NCBI GenBank assembly: GCA_017163975.1
Contig: JAFFSR010000088.1
Location: 583,001 to 647,000, forward strand
Direction: 5' to 3'
Length of the DNA: 64,000 nucleotides
DNA from: Anastatus disparis
Taxonomy: Eukaryota; Arthropoda; Insecta; Hymenoptera; Eupelmidae
The notes beneath the pieces are model-generated. The model ran no database searches. It was given only the letters and a program-made list of their open reading frames with translations, and was not told where the DNA came from. Of this stretch, positions 34,711 to 44,386 are shown piece by piece. The position numbers and the translations under genes are program-made. Each line of letters starts with the position of its first letter. Position 1 is the stretch's first letter.

Positions 34711-35616
34711 TTGTGGGATAATGGTAATTTTATCAAACAAACAGTAAGCTTATCAGTTTTAAAAGAAAAATTTTCAATCTGCGCACTAAAAGCAAGTACT
34801 CACGTATACATAAAAAATATTCAACGTAAAGCTATAAAAAAAGAAAAAGAAGACGGTAAAGCTGATTCTACTAAGTTAATTATCCACGTTGATTTTGCAG
34901 AAAATTGGTCTGTAATAAATAATAAAGCGGTTCAGGGAAATCATTGGGTAAATAACCAAATTTCTATTTTTACTGCAGTCTGTTACCAAGGAGAGATAAC
35001 GCAAAGCTTTGCGATCATTAGTGACGACAAAGAGCATGATACTGCATATGCGCTATTAGCAATAAATAAAATTATCGATCTTATGAAAAATGATTTAGTT
35101 ACTAAAGTCACTATTATATCAGATGGAGCTGCAAGCCAATTTAAAAATCGTTTTCAGCTACATGAATTCAAACATTTTTCTTATCAAATGAAATGGTTAT
35201 TTTCTGCGACTGGTCATGGGAAAGGAGCCGTTGATGGAATAGGTGGGCTTCTAAAGCATTATGCTACTTCACATAACTTAAAAAGAGTTCATGAAGAATC
35301 GATACAAAATGCTGACGATTTTATAAATTGGGTTCAAAAGTACACTAGTGCAATCAAAATCATATTATTACCAATAAATGAGATTGAAAAATTTAGAAAA
35401 GAAAAAAATATTGAATGGAGTACAGTTCCTAAATATAATGGGATTCAAAAGAGTCATATGTGGTTAAAACAACTTGGGGAATTGAAATCGCATATATTTA
35501 TTGGCAGAACAGCTATACATGCACTGACTAAAGTGAAAGACAAGAAAAAAAAAGTCAAACGTCGTAAGGCTACACTTAGAACTAAAAATAATAAGTGCAA
35601 AAATAAAAAAAAGTAA
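34711..35616 (+). CDS. Transposase-like catalytic part, copy 2
   Basis: 301 residues, uninterrupted. Motifs in order: IIHVDFAENWSV (~residue 60), NHWVNNQISIFTAVCY, IISDDKEHDTAYA, VTIISDGAASQFKNRF (~135), SATGHGKGAVDGIGGLLKH (~170), then a basic tail of ~25 residues rich in Lys and Arg (KDKKKKVKRRKA), probably nuclear localisation. The Asp of HVDFAEN, of ISDGAAS and of AVDGIGG are candidates for a DDD/E metal-binding triad; I infer this from their conservation between this copy and 7920-9975 and 1488-3214. The true start is upstream, so the methionine at 34711 is not a genuine initiator. Confidence 0.75.
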   Translation: MWDNGNFIKQTVSLSVLKEKFSICALKASTHVYIKNIQRKAIKKEKEDGKADSTKLIIHVDFAENWSVINNKAVQGNHWVNNQISIFTAVCYQGEITQSFAIISDDKEHDTAYALLAINKIIDLMKNDLVTKVTIISDGAASQFKNRFQLHEFKHFSYQMKWLFSATGHGKGAVDGIGGLLKHYATSHNLKRVHEESIQNADDFINWVQKYTSAIKIILLPINEIEKFRKEKNIEWSTVPKYNGIQKSHMWLKQLGELKSHIFIGRTAIHALTKVKDKKKKVKRRKATLRTKNNKCKNKKK

Positions 35617-35650
35617 TTATTTATAATTATATTTTTGACGCATCCCAACA

Positions 35651-35749
35651 GTGAGAGGCAAGGGGAACTCACTTTAAAAAAGCACCCCGAAGGTAACAGA
35701 AACCTTCTACGTCCACGTCGTTGTTCCTGGGTAATGCTAAAAGAAGGAT
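35651..35749 (+). other. 98-nt conserved module downstream of the transposase stop
   Basis: Starts GTGAGAGGCAAGGGGAACTC and includes GTCCACGTCGTTGTT. It matches the reverse complement of 59881-59978 at roughly 88% over ~97 bases without gaps (counted by eye). Both lie shortly downstream of a transposase stop codon and on the coding strand. GTGAG and CTCAC near its start can pair. Function unknown. Confidence 0.75.
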
Positions 35750-36302
35750 AGTGTTTAAATCTACATTGCTTAAAATTTCCGAACGTATATACAAAAATTT
35801 TTCACCAATAAAATTTGTGAATTTTTTTTCTCGCTTCAAACAAATAAGTACGGGATCAACCAAGTATCATTAGATAGGTAATTTGGTCCTCTATGAGCAC
35901 AAAAAATTTCAGCAAAAAAAAAATGGGTTTTTCCAGAAAAATGTATGTGCATAAAAAGTGCATTTTTTGGTAAAATGCACATATTTTAGTCATTTTTTGA
36001 AATTTCTTGCACTGAATTAAAGAGGGCTCAAAACATAATAAAACAAAATAAGGTTCACCAAAATTCATTGAAAATTGGTAAAACGATAGCCCTCTAAAGT
36101 TATTCTCAACATTTTCAGTTTTAACATTTAGTTTTTGTATGCAATTTTCAAAAGTGCATATCTGATGCAATTTTGATATTTCAGCAAAATAAAAAAATAC
36201 GTATACCTTTATTTTTAGGGTAGAATAATATACTCCATTAGCGCAGTAATTGGTGACTTGAGTGTATACTGACTGTTCGATTTGAAATGGAATCAGCCTA
36301 AA

Positions 36303-37100
36303 ATAAAATTTTTAAATATAGAATAATTATTATTCAATACTTAATTTATATTCAATTTCTGTCATAGTTTTGAATCCAATGCTGTCTCAGATGACTATCA
36401 CATACATTTCCTCATGAAAATGCTTCTTTACAAAATTATTTACCGTCTCATGAGTTTTGAGAAACAGCAATAAGCTTCTCTCCTCTGTACAATGATAATT
36501 TTAAATTAATATTTTAAAATATATTTTACTTTCGATTTATTTTATATATACTCGTTCGTATCAGTCAGTTAATATTTAAATTGCATTATCATAGTGTTAC
36601 TCAAGTTTCTTATATACGCATGTATATGTATCTGTATATATATTTTCAGTCGTCCGTACACTGTTATACATTAATGATGCTCATATACAGACATACACAC
36701 AAATATATATACGTTCGTATAGTCTTATCCGCCATTCTTTACGTTTATTAATTTTTATAGCTGTCTTATATATTTATTTAATTAATTTTATTTTTTATTA
36801 AAATCATTCTTTTCTTTTTCTTTTCAATTGGTCTTTTGCACGCATTCACGCTTCACTCATTTTGTCTTTTTCTAAAGTAGTTATTTTTATCGCGACAATA
36901 TACACACTTCTTCATACAAACTCTCACGTATACACTGTCTCTTTTGTTTATGCCATTGCTATTCTGTTTTTACATTCATGCGTGTACACATACATACAAA
37001 CACACATATACATATAAGCCCGCGCGTTTATTTTCGCCTGTCAGTCGTCGTCTTTCTCTCTTTTTTTGTAGTTGCGCGCGCATGTCCTCGCAGTCTTTTC
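36303..37100. other. AT-rich stretch without gene
   Basis: Nothing coding. From 36990 the sequence becomes richer in CG and CT (GCCCGCGCG, TCTCTCTTTTTTTG) directly before the Polinton insertion. Cryptic (CATA)n-like phrases at 36600-37010. Confidence 0.4.
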
Positions 37101-37106
37101 ATTGTA
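37101..37106. repeat. Target site duplication ATTGTA, left
   Basis: Identical to 53612-53617; six bases, as expected for Polinton integrase. Confidence 0.95.
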
Positions 37107-37230
37107 AGTAGATAGGCTATAGGCATACTGGCACACCCGGATTGTAGCACACCCCCTCTCCTCCCCCAAGTGTGTTAGAATCCGTGTCATTTAAAATACA
37201 TGTGAACTCCACCCCCTGTTTAAAAAATGA
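37107..37230. repeat. Left terminal inverted repeat and subterminal region of the Polinton
   Basis: The first ~46 bases pair with the right end except for one base (GGATTGTAGCACA against GGATTCTAGCACA). Further in, TGTGTTAGAATCCG and TGTGTTACAATCCG (37163, 37262) echo the TAGAATCCG units of the right end. Confidence 0.9.
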
Positions 37231-37690
37231 AAAAGGATAAAACACTTGTCTCCCTCCACTAAATGTGTTACAATCCGGTCTATTTAAAATACGTATAAGT
37301 CTTCGCTTCCTTAAAAAAATGTATTTTCTTTTAGGAAAGGGCTAGCCCTTCTCTCTTCTTATTTTTAAGGAAAGGATAGAGCGCCGCCCACTGTATGTTC
37401 TATTTTGGGGACGCAGAAAAATTGACCTACTCTTAGAAGAGAGGGAAAGGGCAGACCTTTTAGGCAGTGCTGGTCTACTATGCGTTTTCTTTGACATTGC
37501 ATGAAAATTTATCTGCTTTTAGAAGAGAGGGAAAGGGGCGACCTGTCTCTAAATGCAGTACACTGTGTGTGTTCTTTTTTAAGTCACAGGTGCATGAAAA
37601 TAATGAATTGCGCCTTTTTTTAGGATATAGTACATAAGCAAAGCTATAAATTTGCTTTCTATTATATTTTTTAAGTCACTGTTTTTGAAA
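37231..37690. other. Subterminal non-coding region of the Polinton, left
   Basis: Repeated phrases AGAAGAGAGGGAAAGGG (37436, 37520) and CTACTATGCGTTTTC / ACTGTGTGTGTTCTTT. No reading frame recognised. Confidence 0.5.
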
Positions 37691-37699
37691 GATTATCTT

Positions 37700-38340
37700 T
37701 TGTTCTTTTTTTGAGAAAAAAAAGATTCATTGAAAGCGTCAGCTACCTTTTCTTTTCTTGTTTTAAAATAGAGAATCCTTATTTGAAGAAAATATACGAG
37801 GTTTTACTCTGTTAAAAAAGGAAAATGCTGTTTTGAAAATGTTTCTTTTATACTCACAGGCGCATGTCGGCTTTCTTGAGAAAAAGTATCTTGCAGGGGG
37901 TTCAAAGATTTCACGTGCAAAAGTTTTTTAATATGAAGAGACATTTATTGAAAGGGTTACTTGTATTCATTTTTTAACTTCTAAGATATTGTCTTATATC
38001 ACTTTTTGTTAAAGAAAATCTTTTTTGAGAAAAAAAGATTTATTGAAAGGGTCAGCTACCTTTTCTCTTCTTGTTTTAAAATAGAGAATCCTTATTTGAA
38101 GAAAATATATGAGGCTTTACTCTGTTAAAAAAGGAAAATGCTTTTTTGAAAATGTTTCTTTTATTTTCACAGGTGCATGTCTGCTTTCTTGAGAAAAAGT
38201 ATCTTGCAGGAGGGTCAAAGATTTCACGTGTGAAAGTTTTTTAAGATGAAGAGTTATTTATTGAAAGGGTTACTTGTATTCTTTTTTAACTTCTAAGATA
38301 TTGTCTTAAGTTACTTTTTGTAAAAGAAAATCTTTTTGAG
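37700..38340. repeat. Two tandem ~313-bp repeats in the Polinton
   Basis: The block with GTCAGCTACCTTTTCT, AAAATAGAGAATCCTTATTTG and TTTCTTGAGAAAAAGTATCTTGCAGG occurs at 37731-38043 and again at 38044-38330, about 93% alike by eye. No gene within. Confidence 0.85.
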
Positions 38341-38894
38341 AAAAAATCAGAGAGTTCCGCTGAAAATAATCAGCAATCGACACAGCAGTCGACATTACAG
38401 ATAAATCGGCGGTCGAGGAATCGCAGCTCAAGCTCGAGTTCATATTCATCAAACAGAGGAGCAAAACAGAGCAACAAGGGACAAAAAAGATCAATTAATG
38501 ATCTTGGACCGATCCCCATGAAGAAAAAGACGCTAAGTAAGTTTATTTTTTTTAATGATTTTTTTTTAAATTTTACATATAATTTTATTTCTAATATTAT
38601 TTTCTTATTTTTGTTTACAGATGATTCTGAAAACAGACATCGCCATGAAGAGAAATCGGTTCCCTCTACCTCTTCAGGATATAGAGCAACGGAACCAATA
38701 CCATCAACCTCCTCGGCGGGCCAAGAATTTAAGCAACAAACACCGTCTACTTCAAAAGGTAAATTATTCAAAATAAATAAATAAATAAATAAATAAAATA
38801 TTCATATTATTTCATTTTTCAATTTTACTTTATAGGAAGCAAAAAAGAAGGAAAAGTTCAGCAAGAAAAAAAACCAACTTCAGCACGGGAGTAG
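38333..38894 (+). CDS. Ser/Arg-rich protein gene with two introns, start not located
   Basis: Exon 1 ends 38536 (donor GTAAGTTT), exon 2 is 38621-38758 (acceptor TTTGTTTACAG, donor GTAAATTA), exon 3 is 38836-38894 ending in TAG at 38892. Both joins keep one frame, which supports the model. Exon 1 encodes a run rich in Gln, Ser and Arg (RRSRNRSSSSSSYSS) followed by a basic patch KKK; exon 2 is rich in Ser, Thr and Pro (VPSTSSGYR, PSTSSAGQE). Low-complexity, presumably disordered and nucleic-acid binding or phosphorylated; no known family recognised. The frame is open upstream to ~38293 without a clear ATG, so a further 5' exon is likely. Position next to the left terminus suggests an early or accessory Polinton gene. 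Confidence 0.55.
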
Positions 38895-38952
38895 ATGAAA
38901 AAAGTTGGCCGACAGCTTGCTGAAAAAAATAAGAGTTCGGCTACTACCAGCG

Positions 38953-39289
38953 CGTCATCATCAGCAGACCGACATTCGGCTACAGCGTGCACGCCATCAG
39001 CAGCAGGCCGACATTCGGCTACAGCGTGCACACCATCAGCAGCAGACCGACATTTGGTTACAGCGTGCACGCCATCAGCAGCAGGCCGACATTCGGCTAC
39101 AGCGTGCACACCATCAGCAGCAGACCGACATTCGGCTACAGCGTGCATGCCATCAGCAGCAGGCCGACATTCGGCTACAGCGTGCACACCATCAGCAGCA
39201 GACCGACATTCAGCTACAGCGTGCACACCATCAGCAGCAGCCGACCTACATTCAGCTACAGCGTGCACACCATCAGCAACAGTCCGACC
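38953..39289. repeat. 39-bp minisatellite, about 8.6 copies
   Basis: The unit CCATCAGCAGCAGGCCGACATTCGGCTACAGCGTGCACG is repeated head to tail with few changes (GGCCG/GACCG alternate). Because 39 is a multiple of three and the unit has no stop, three forward and at least one reverse frame are open. It starts ~60 bp after the stop of the Ser/Arg-rich gene. GC content is far above the surroundings. Confidence 0.95.
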
Positions 39290-39309
39290 TCGTATGCGCG
39301 AGGATATAA

Positions 39310-39889
39310 TTATACGCGAGGATACAACTATAATAGAATAGTTATATTTAAAACTTTATATTTTAGTATTCTGTTGTAATACATACTTATATTTATATAT
39401 TTTTAATGAATATCTTTTAGGATTTAAAAAAAAATAAAATAAATAGAAATAATTTGATTCTTCTTTTTTTTCCTTATACTCATATTCCTCCTTTCCAATT
39501 CCTTTACAATAAATAACTTAATATTAAACTTAATAACTCTTAATTTTATAGATAATTAAATACAATAATATCAATAATATGAAAATTAAACAGTCAAGTT
39601 AATAAAATAAAATAAAGTGTAAATAATACATACAAATTTAGTTAGTACATTAAAATTATGCAACGAAAAATTTATTATTATTATTGATTTGAATATTTAT
39701 ATCTTTAGGATTACTAACATTACTTTACAAAGATCATGTAAATTATCTTGTTCGTATTTAATATTAATTAATTTTTTTTCTAAAGTTTTTTAATTCTCAA
39801 ACATTAAACTTATAATTTTTTTTTTTTTTAATGAGGATCATAAGAAGGGTTGAGAAAAAACCAGAATTCTATTTTTTATTCAATTTAAT
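39310..39889. other. AT-rich non-coding region in the Polinton
   Basis: No gene; separates the minisatellite from the minus-strand gene ending at 39890. Poly-T and ATTATT runs. Confidence 0.5.
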
Positions 39890-40853
39890 TTATTTCCAAT
39901 ATAACTTTATACATTCATCATTATTAGAAATTTTATCGACTTCATCTTTGGAAAATTTAGCATCTAGGTAATCATGTAACCATTTGCGCATCGAAATAGC
40001 ATTAATAACAGCGCACATAGGTTTTCGCCTTAAACAGAGGTCGTGGTTGAAACATGTATATCGTGTACAATTCATTATTCTTTCTAATGATGGGCATCCG
40101 AAGTCTTCAATGTTGCTGATTGTTCTGAAAATAAAGAGGAGAAGGTAATGTAACTTAAAGTATATACAACATGAAAAATAAAGTATTATAAAGTATTAAT
40201 AAGGTTAAATACAGTATGTTAAAGTATCAAAATAATTAAAAAAGTATAAAAAAGTATCAAATAAGTATGGAAAATTATAAAAAAGTATCAAACAAGTATG
40301 GAAAAGTATAAAAAAGTATGAAACAAGTATGAAAAAGTATAAAAAAGTATCAAATAAGTATGGAAAAGTATGAAAAAGTATCAAACAAGTTTGAAAAAGT
40401 TTGGAAAAGTATTAAAACAGCAAGAAAAGTATGAAAGTTGAAACATAAATGTATTACTTACACATTTGGTAAAAGATCAGCTAGCTATTGCGCTTTCTGC
40501 TCACCCTTGACAAATACTTTTTTGACTCCTTGCGAACAAATTTCAAAAATTTTTTGAAGACGATGGTAAGGTATATCTCCAGAGTTCCATTGTATTCCAT
40601 GGTGATACTTTTCCAACCATTGCGTTGTACTTTTTTCTTCTTGACTCAATTCTCTCCATGTCATCGGAGCTTTAAAGAGATACGCAGTTGGAAAAGCAGT
40701 TTTCCTAAAATTCAGAAAACTGACTTCCTTAAAAATAAAAGAATCCCCAGACATGCCTTGAAATCCTTGTATGTTACAAATATAAACGTTCTCTTCAGAA
40801 AATTCTAATATTGCATTTTTAATCATTGCACCATAGTCACAGGTTCTAGCCAT
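39890..40853 (-). pseudogene. Polinton protein of unknown function, left paralogue, with one intron and a stop
   Basis: Minus strand. Exon 1 is 40853-40462 (donor GTAAGTAATA); exon 2 is 40124-39890 (acceptor TTTATTTTCAG). Joining gives a continuous frame apart from a TAG at 40485-40487. It is homologous to the gene at 52935-53408 at the other end: both share IQGF/MIGFK, YLFKAP.(T)W / HLFKKPFSW, HGIQWNSGDI / HGIAWNTDGL, KKVFVKGEQK / TKIFVINEFK, then C..H.....CA in the second half (TCFNHDLCLRRKPMCAVINA). At the TAG position the paralogue has Trp, so the stop is a single-base nonsense change. Cys/His positions suggest metal binding. Function unknown; the family occurs in other insect Polintons as far as I recall. 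Confidence 0.7.
40190..40440. repeat. AAGTAT-based short tandem repeats inside the intron
   Basis: AAAAAGTAT(C/G)AAA(C/T)AAGTATGG units of about 20 bp are repeated a dozen times. They occupy most of the intron of the 39890-40853 gene. Confidence 0.9.
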
Positions 40854-40979
40854 CTTACAACTCTGAATTTCTTTCAGCGAGAAGTGATTTGAGAGACTGA
40901 ATAAGAAAATTCTTAGTTTTTGGATAGTTTAAAAGAAAAATTTATCCCTTCCTAAAAACTTTTTCCTTCTTTATTTTCC

Positions 40980-41395
40980 AAATTTTTCTTTTCACTATTG
41001 GTCAAATCTCGAAATTTGTATCCCTTATTAAATTTTCTTTTTACTATTGGTAGAATCTTGTAATTTGTATCCCTTATTAAATTTTCTTTTTACTATTGGT
41101 AAAATCTTGTAATTTGTATCCCTTCTTAAATTTTCTTTTTTACCATTGGTCAAATCTCGAAATTTGTATCCCTTCTTAAATTTTCTTTTTTACTATTGGT
41201 AGAATCTTGAAATTTGTATCCCTTCTTAAATTTTTTTTTACTATTGGTCGAATATCACGATTTGTATTCCTTCTTAAATTTTCTTTTTTACTATTGGACG
41301 AATTTTCAAATTCGTAACCCTTCTTAAATTTTCACTAACTTTTCCTTTTACTATTGGACGAACCTTAAAATTTGTATCCCTTCTTACATTGTTTT
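40980..41395. repeat. 49-50-bp tandem repeats, about eight units
   Basis: Units with ACTATTGGT(C/A)(A/G)AATCT, AATTTGTATCCCTTCTTAAAT and TTTTCTTTTT recur with ATTGG at 40997, 41046, 41095, 41145, 41195, 41243, 41293 and 41353. They lie directly upstream of the polymerase start and between two divergent genes (40853 leftward, 41525 rightward), so they may be part of a bidirectional regulatory region; that is inference. Confidence 0.88.
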
Positions 41396-42168
41396 TACTT
41401 ATAAAAAGCGAAGCTATTTCTTGGATGACTACACTTCGTATATAACAATCAGTGAGATTTATTCTTGAATATCGTGTGAGTTGAAACTGTTGCTCTAGTC
41501 ATCTTTTAGTTAAAAAAAGTAAAAATGACTTCAATCGATTTTTTTGAACGTCTTGTCCAATTACTTCGTGATACTTTACGAAGTATAAACGAATTGAGCA
41601 ATGATGATATTCATTATTAGTTAGATATGTGTAATTCTGCTGTCATTAAATTAAACAAAAAAATGGTTCGACCTAACCTCACAAGAGGGGTGAAACAGAA
41701 ATGTCAAACTTGTTTGACACATCTTTCGTGCATGCAAGTGCAGTTGGAACAAAATCTTCATCAAGGAGGCAATCTACAATCTGAAGAAACTGAAGCTAGA
41801 GTCGAGTGGCGAGACGTAGAGTCAGCTTTCCAAAATCGAATCAGAACTGGTGTAGTGGTAAATATTAAACATGTGGACATTCTGAGTTTTTTGAGTGATG
41901 CACAAAAACTTTTTAAAGTTAAGGTTCAGGCGTGCTTAGAAGAATATAATGCGTTAAAAATAAATTCTGATTTCATCTCTGAATTTTCTGTGCAGAAAAA
42001 TACTGAGAAATTAAATGATACTTAATATTTTACAAGTGAAAGTAATACAGTATACATGTCAACTGATTTAGAGGAATGGTTCAAAGATAATATCAAAGAG
42101 CCTATTCTTACGCAAATAGAGGAATTTCAAGAAAAGGATTCAGGTGGACTTTAAAGAGTATAATAAGT

Positions 42169-42915
42169 TTGTGTATAAATATGAAAAAATATTCTCCTTT
42201 GAAGGGTAGTTCTTACATACCTCTTCCGAAGTTTATAGAAAATAAGAAAGCGTGTATTAATGTTCGCAATAATGACAATCAGTGTTTCAAATATGCTGTA
42301 CTTTCCGCATTATATCCTAGTAACCGTAATCCTCAAAGAGTGGATCATTATCTACCGCATAATAATAAGCTGAGGTTTGATAATATTGAATTTCCAGTAA
42401 AAATTAAAAATATTACGAAATTCGAAAAATTAAATAATAATATTTCAATAAACTTATACATGTTGAAAAAGTATGGTCCGAAGTTTGAAGCATCGCCGTG
42501 TCATATTACATCAGAAAAAAAGGTACAACATGTCAATTTGCTCATTATCCAAGATTTCTACATAGATGAGTATGAAGAAAATAATGATGCTGATGATGGA
42601 GACATGCCTCAATATCATTATGTTTGGATTAAAAACTTGTCTCGACTTCTGGCTTCTCAAGTGTCTAAAAGCCATATAAAATCTTACCATTGTGAGAGGT
42701 GTTTACAAATTTTTTATAGTGAAGAAAGATTCGTAATTCATGAAAATAATTGTAAAAATTTAAATAAATGTCGAATTAATTTGCCCGACTCAAAAAATAA
42801 TATTCTCAAATTCGAAGATTACAGCAAGAGTGAAAAAGTTCCTTTTGTTATTTATGCAGATTTTGAATGTTTATTGAAACCTACAGACAGTGGAGAAGGC
42901 TTTTCAACTTCATGA
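42169..42915 (+). CDS. polB: PolB open segment: N-terminal domain to exonuclease motif I
   Basis: 248 codons open. Contains NKKACINVRNNDNQCFKYAV, typical of the Polinton and adenovirus-like polymerase N-terminus, the Cys/His finger and the exonuclease DFE motif. The methionine at 42169 is internal to the protein. Leaves frame at ~42890. Confidence 0.85.
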   Translation: MCINMKKYSPLKGSSYIPLPKFIENKKACINVRNNDNQCFKYAVLSALYPSNRNPQRVDHYLPHNNKLRFDNIEFPVKIKNITKFEKLNNNISINLYMLKKYGPKFEASPCHITSEKKVQHVNLLIIQDFYIDEYEENNDADDGDMPQYHYVWIKNLSRLLASQVSKSHIKSYHCERCLQIFYSEERFVIHENNCKNLNKCRINLPDSKNNILKFEDYSKSEKVPFVIYADFECLLKPTDSGEGFSTS

Positions 42916-43184
42916 AGCATACAGTATTGGATACTACATGAAATGCAGTTTTAATGATAAATTATCTTATTATAAATCATACAGAAGGATTAACGAATGT
43001 GAAGAGACACCTGCAGAATGGTTTGTTAGAGAATTAAAATCAATGGGTGAGAAAATTGATGAACTCTACAAAAATCCAAAACCAATGAAACTTACAGATC
43101 TAGAAGAATTGATTTTCCAGAGGTCAACTAACCAATCCGTGCCGAAGAACTTGCAGTACGAGACCATTGTCATCTCACAGGACG

Positions 43185-43255
43185 GTAAGTTGTCCAATTG
43201 GTTATAATTAAATAAAGAAAATTAATCTGGTTATTTTACGTTTATTTCTTTTTAG
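43185..43255 (+). other. 71-bp intron in the Polinton polymerase
   Basis: Donor GTAAGT at 43185 and acceptor TTTCTTTTTAG ending 43255 lie between the conserved RDHCHLTG-type block and YRGAAHNSCNL. Splicing keeps one frame across the join. Confidence 0.75.
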
Positions 43256-43446
43256 TTACAGAGGTGCAGCTCATAATTCATGTAATTTGAATTATAAGAT
43301 TTCGCGATTCATTCCTGTTATTTTTCATAATCTCAATTATGACACTCATTTAATCTGAAAGAAATTTGGACTTCTACATTGATGAAGGGACGAATGACTC
43401 TAATACCTCATAATAAAGAGAAATACATTTCTTTCACAAAATATAT

Positions 43447-43854
43447 ATGGATAATAGTGACATCAATTTTAGATTTATAGATTCTTGGCGTTTTCTACCA
43501 TCATCATTGGAGAAGCTTGCATCGTACCTCGAAAACGTGCCAATAGCAGTGAGAGAATTTCAAACAGATGGATTTACAGATGCTAAGATAAATCTTCTTA
43601 GACGGAAAGGTGTATTCCCGTACGATTTTGTGGATGGATTAGATAAATTGATGTCTACAAAGCTGCCAGAAAAAAAGGACTTCTACAATAAACTAACGGA
43701 TTCTCATATAGCTGAAGAAGATTATGAGCACGCTGTTCAAGTTTGGAATGATTTCAATATAAAAACTTTAGGAGAGTACTCGGATTTATACTTAAAAACC
43801 GATGTTTTGCTATTGGCTGACGTCTTCGAAAGTTTTCCAAGAGACCTCTCTTAA
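43447..43854 (+). CDS. polB: PolB open segment: exonuclease domain end to palm start
   Basis: Contains INFRFIDSWRFLPSSLEKLA and YLKTDVLLLADVFE, usual exonuclease motif III region of Polinton polymerases. A frame change follows near 43840. Confidence 0.85.
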   Translation: MDNSDINFRFIDSWRFLPSSLEKLASYLENVPIAVREFQTDGFTDAKINLLRRKGVFPYDFVDGLDKLMSTKLPEKKDFYNKLTDSHIAEEDYEHAVQVWNDFNIKTLGEYSDLYLKTDVLLLADVFESFPRDLS

Positions 43855-44386
43855 AGCCTACGATTTATGTCCTGCTCATTTCTACACAACTCCAGGCTTA
43901 ACGTTTTCAGCAGCTCTTAAAATGACGAAGGCAGAATTGGAACTTTTGACAGACATTGACATGCTAATGTTTATCGAAGCAGGTATCCGTGGAGGAATAA
44001 GCCAGTGCTGTAACCGGTATGCAAAGGCAAACAATCCATACATGGGTCCTTCATATGACGAAAATCAGAAAAAGAAGACCCTTCTATATTTTGATATTAA
44101 TAATCTTTATGGTTGGGCGATGATACAACATTTACCGATAGGAAAATTTGAATGGATTGATTATGAAACAATTCCAGATTTCTTCAATACACCGCCAGAT
44201 TCGGATATAGGATATATTGCTGAAGTGGATTTAGAATATCCTGTGGAAATCCATGATGAACAACGGGATTTATCTTTTTGCGCAGAACATCGTCCACCAC
44301 CAGGCTCGAAGCAAAAAAACTGCTTACTACTTTGGACAACAAGGAAAGGTATGTCATACATTATCGGACGCTTAAACAAGCGTTAG
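43802..44386 (+). CDS. polB: PolB open segment: palm with motif A
   Basis: Contains AGIRGGISQCCNRYAKANN and the metal-binding motif A YFDINNLYGWAM (Ile in place of the common Val). Frame change near 44330. Confidence 0.85.
   Translation: MFCYWLTSSKVFQETSLKAYDLCPAHFYTTPGLTFSAALKMTKAELELLTDIDMLMFIEAGIRGGISQCCNRYAKANNPYMGPSYDENQKKKTLLYFDINNLYGWAMIQHLPIGKFEWIDYETIPDFFNTPPDSDIGYIAEVDLEYPVEIHDEQRDLSFCAEHRPPPGSKQKNCLLLWTTRKGMSYIIGRLNKR

Larger units (their letters stand above)
32947..36298 (+). mobile_element. 3.35-kb DNA transposon, GGCTGATTCCATT family, copy 2, TSD TAAA
   Basis: The left terminus GGCTGATTCCATTTCAAATC is mirrored at 36279-36298. The 4-bp target duplication TAAA is at 32943-32946 and 36299-36302, outside any microsatellite and therefore readable. 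Inverted arms extend about 540 bp (32947-33490 and 35755-36298). One transposase-like gene lies inside on the plus strand. Shares the first 13 terminal bases and the gene with 6873-10936 but not the arm sequence, so it is a separate subfamily. Confidence 0.92.

Noticed and set aside
33382..35863. Similar open frames (MVDPVLICLKREKKF...) at 33382 (+) and 35863 (-)
   Set aside because: They lie in the two inverted repeats of one transposon, so their likeness reflects the DNA repeat; no motif or coding bias.
38858..39379. Four overlapping open frames with 13-residue repeats
   Set aside because: All result from the stop-free 39-bp minisatellite; the spliced gene upstream ends at 38894 before it.
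40980..41395. Possible CRISPR-like array
   Set aside because: Units are head-to-tail tandem repeats without unique spacers, in a eukaryotic element.
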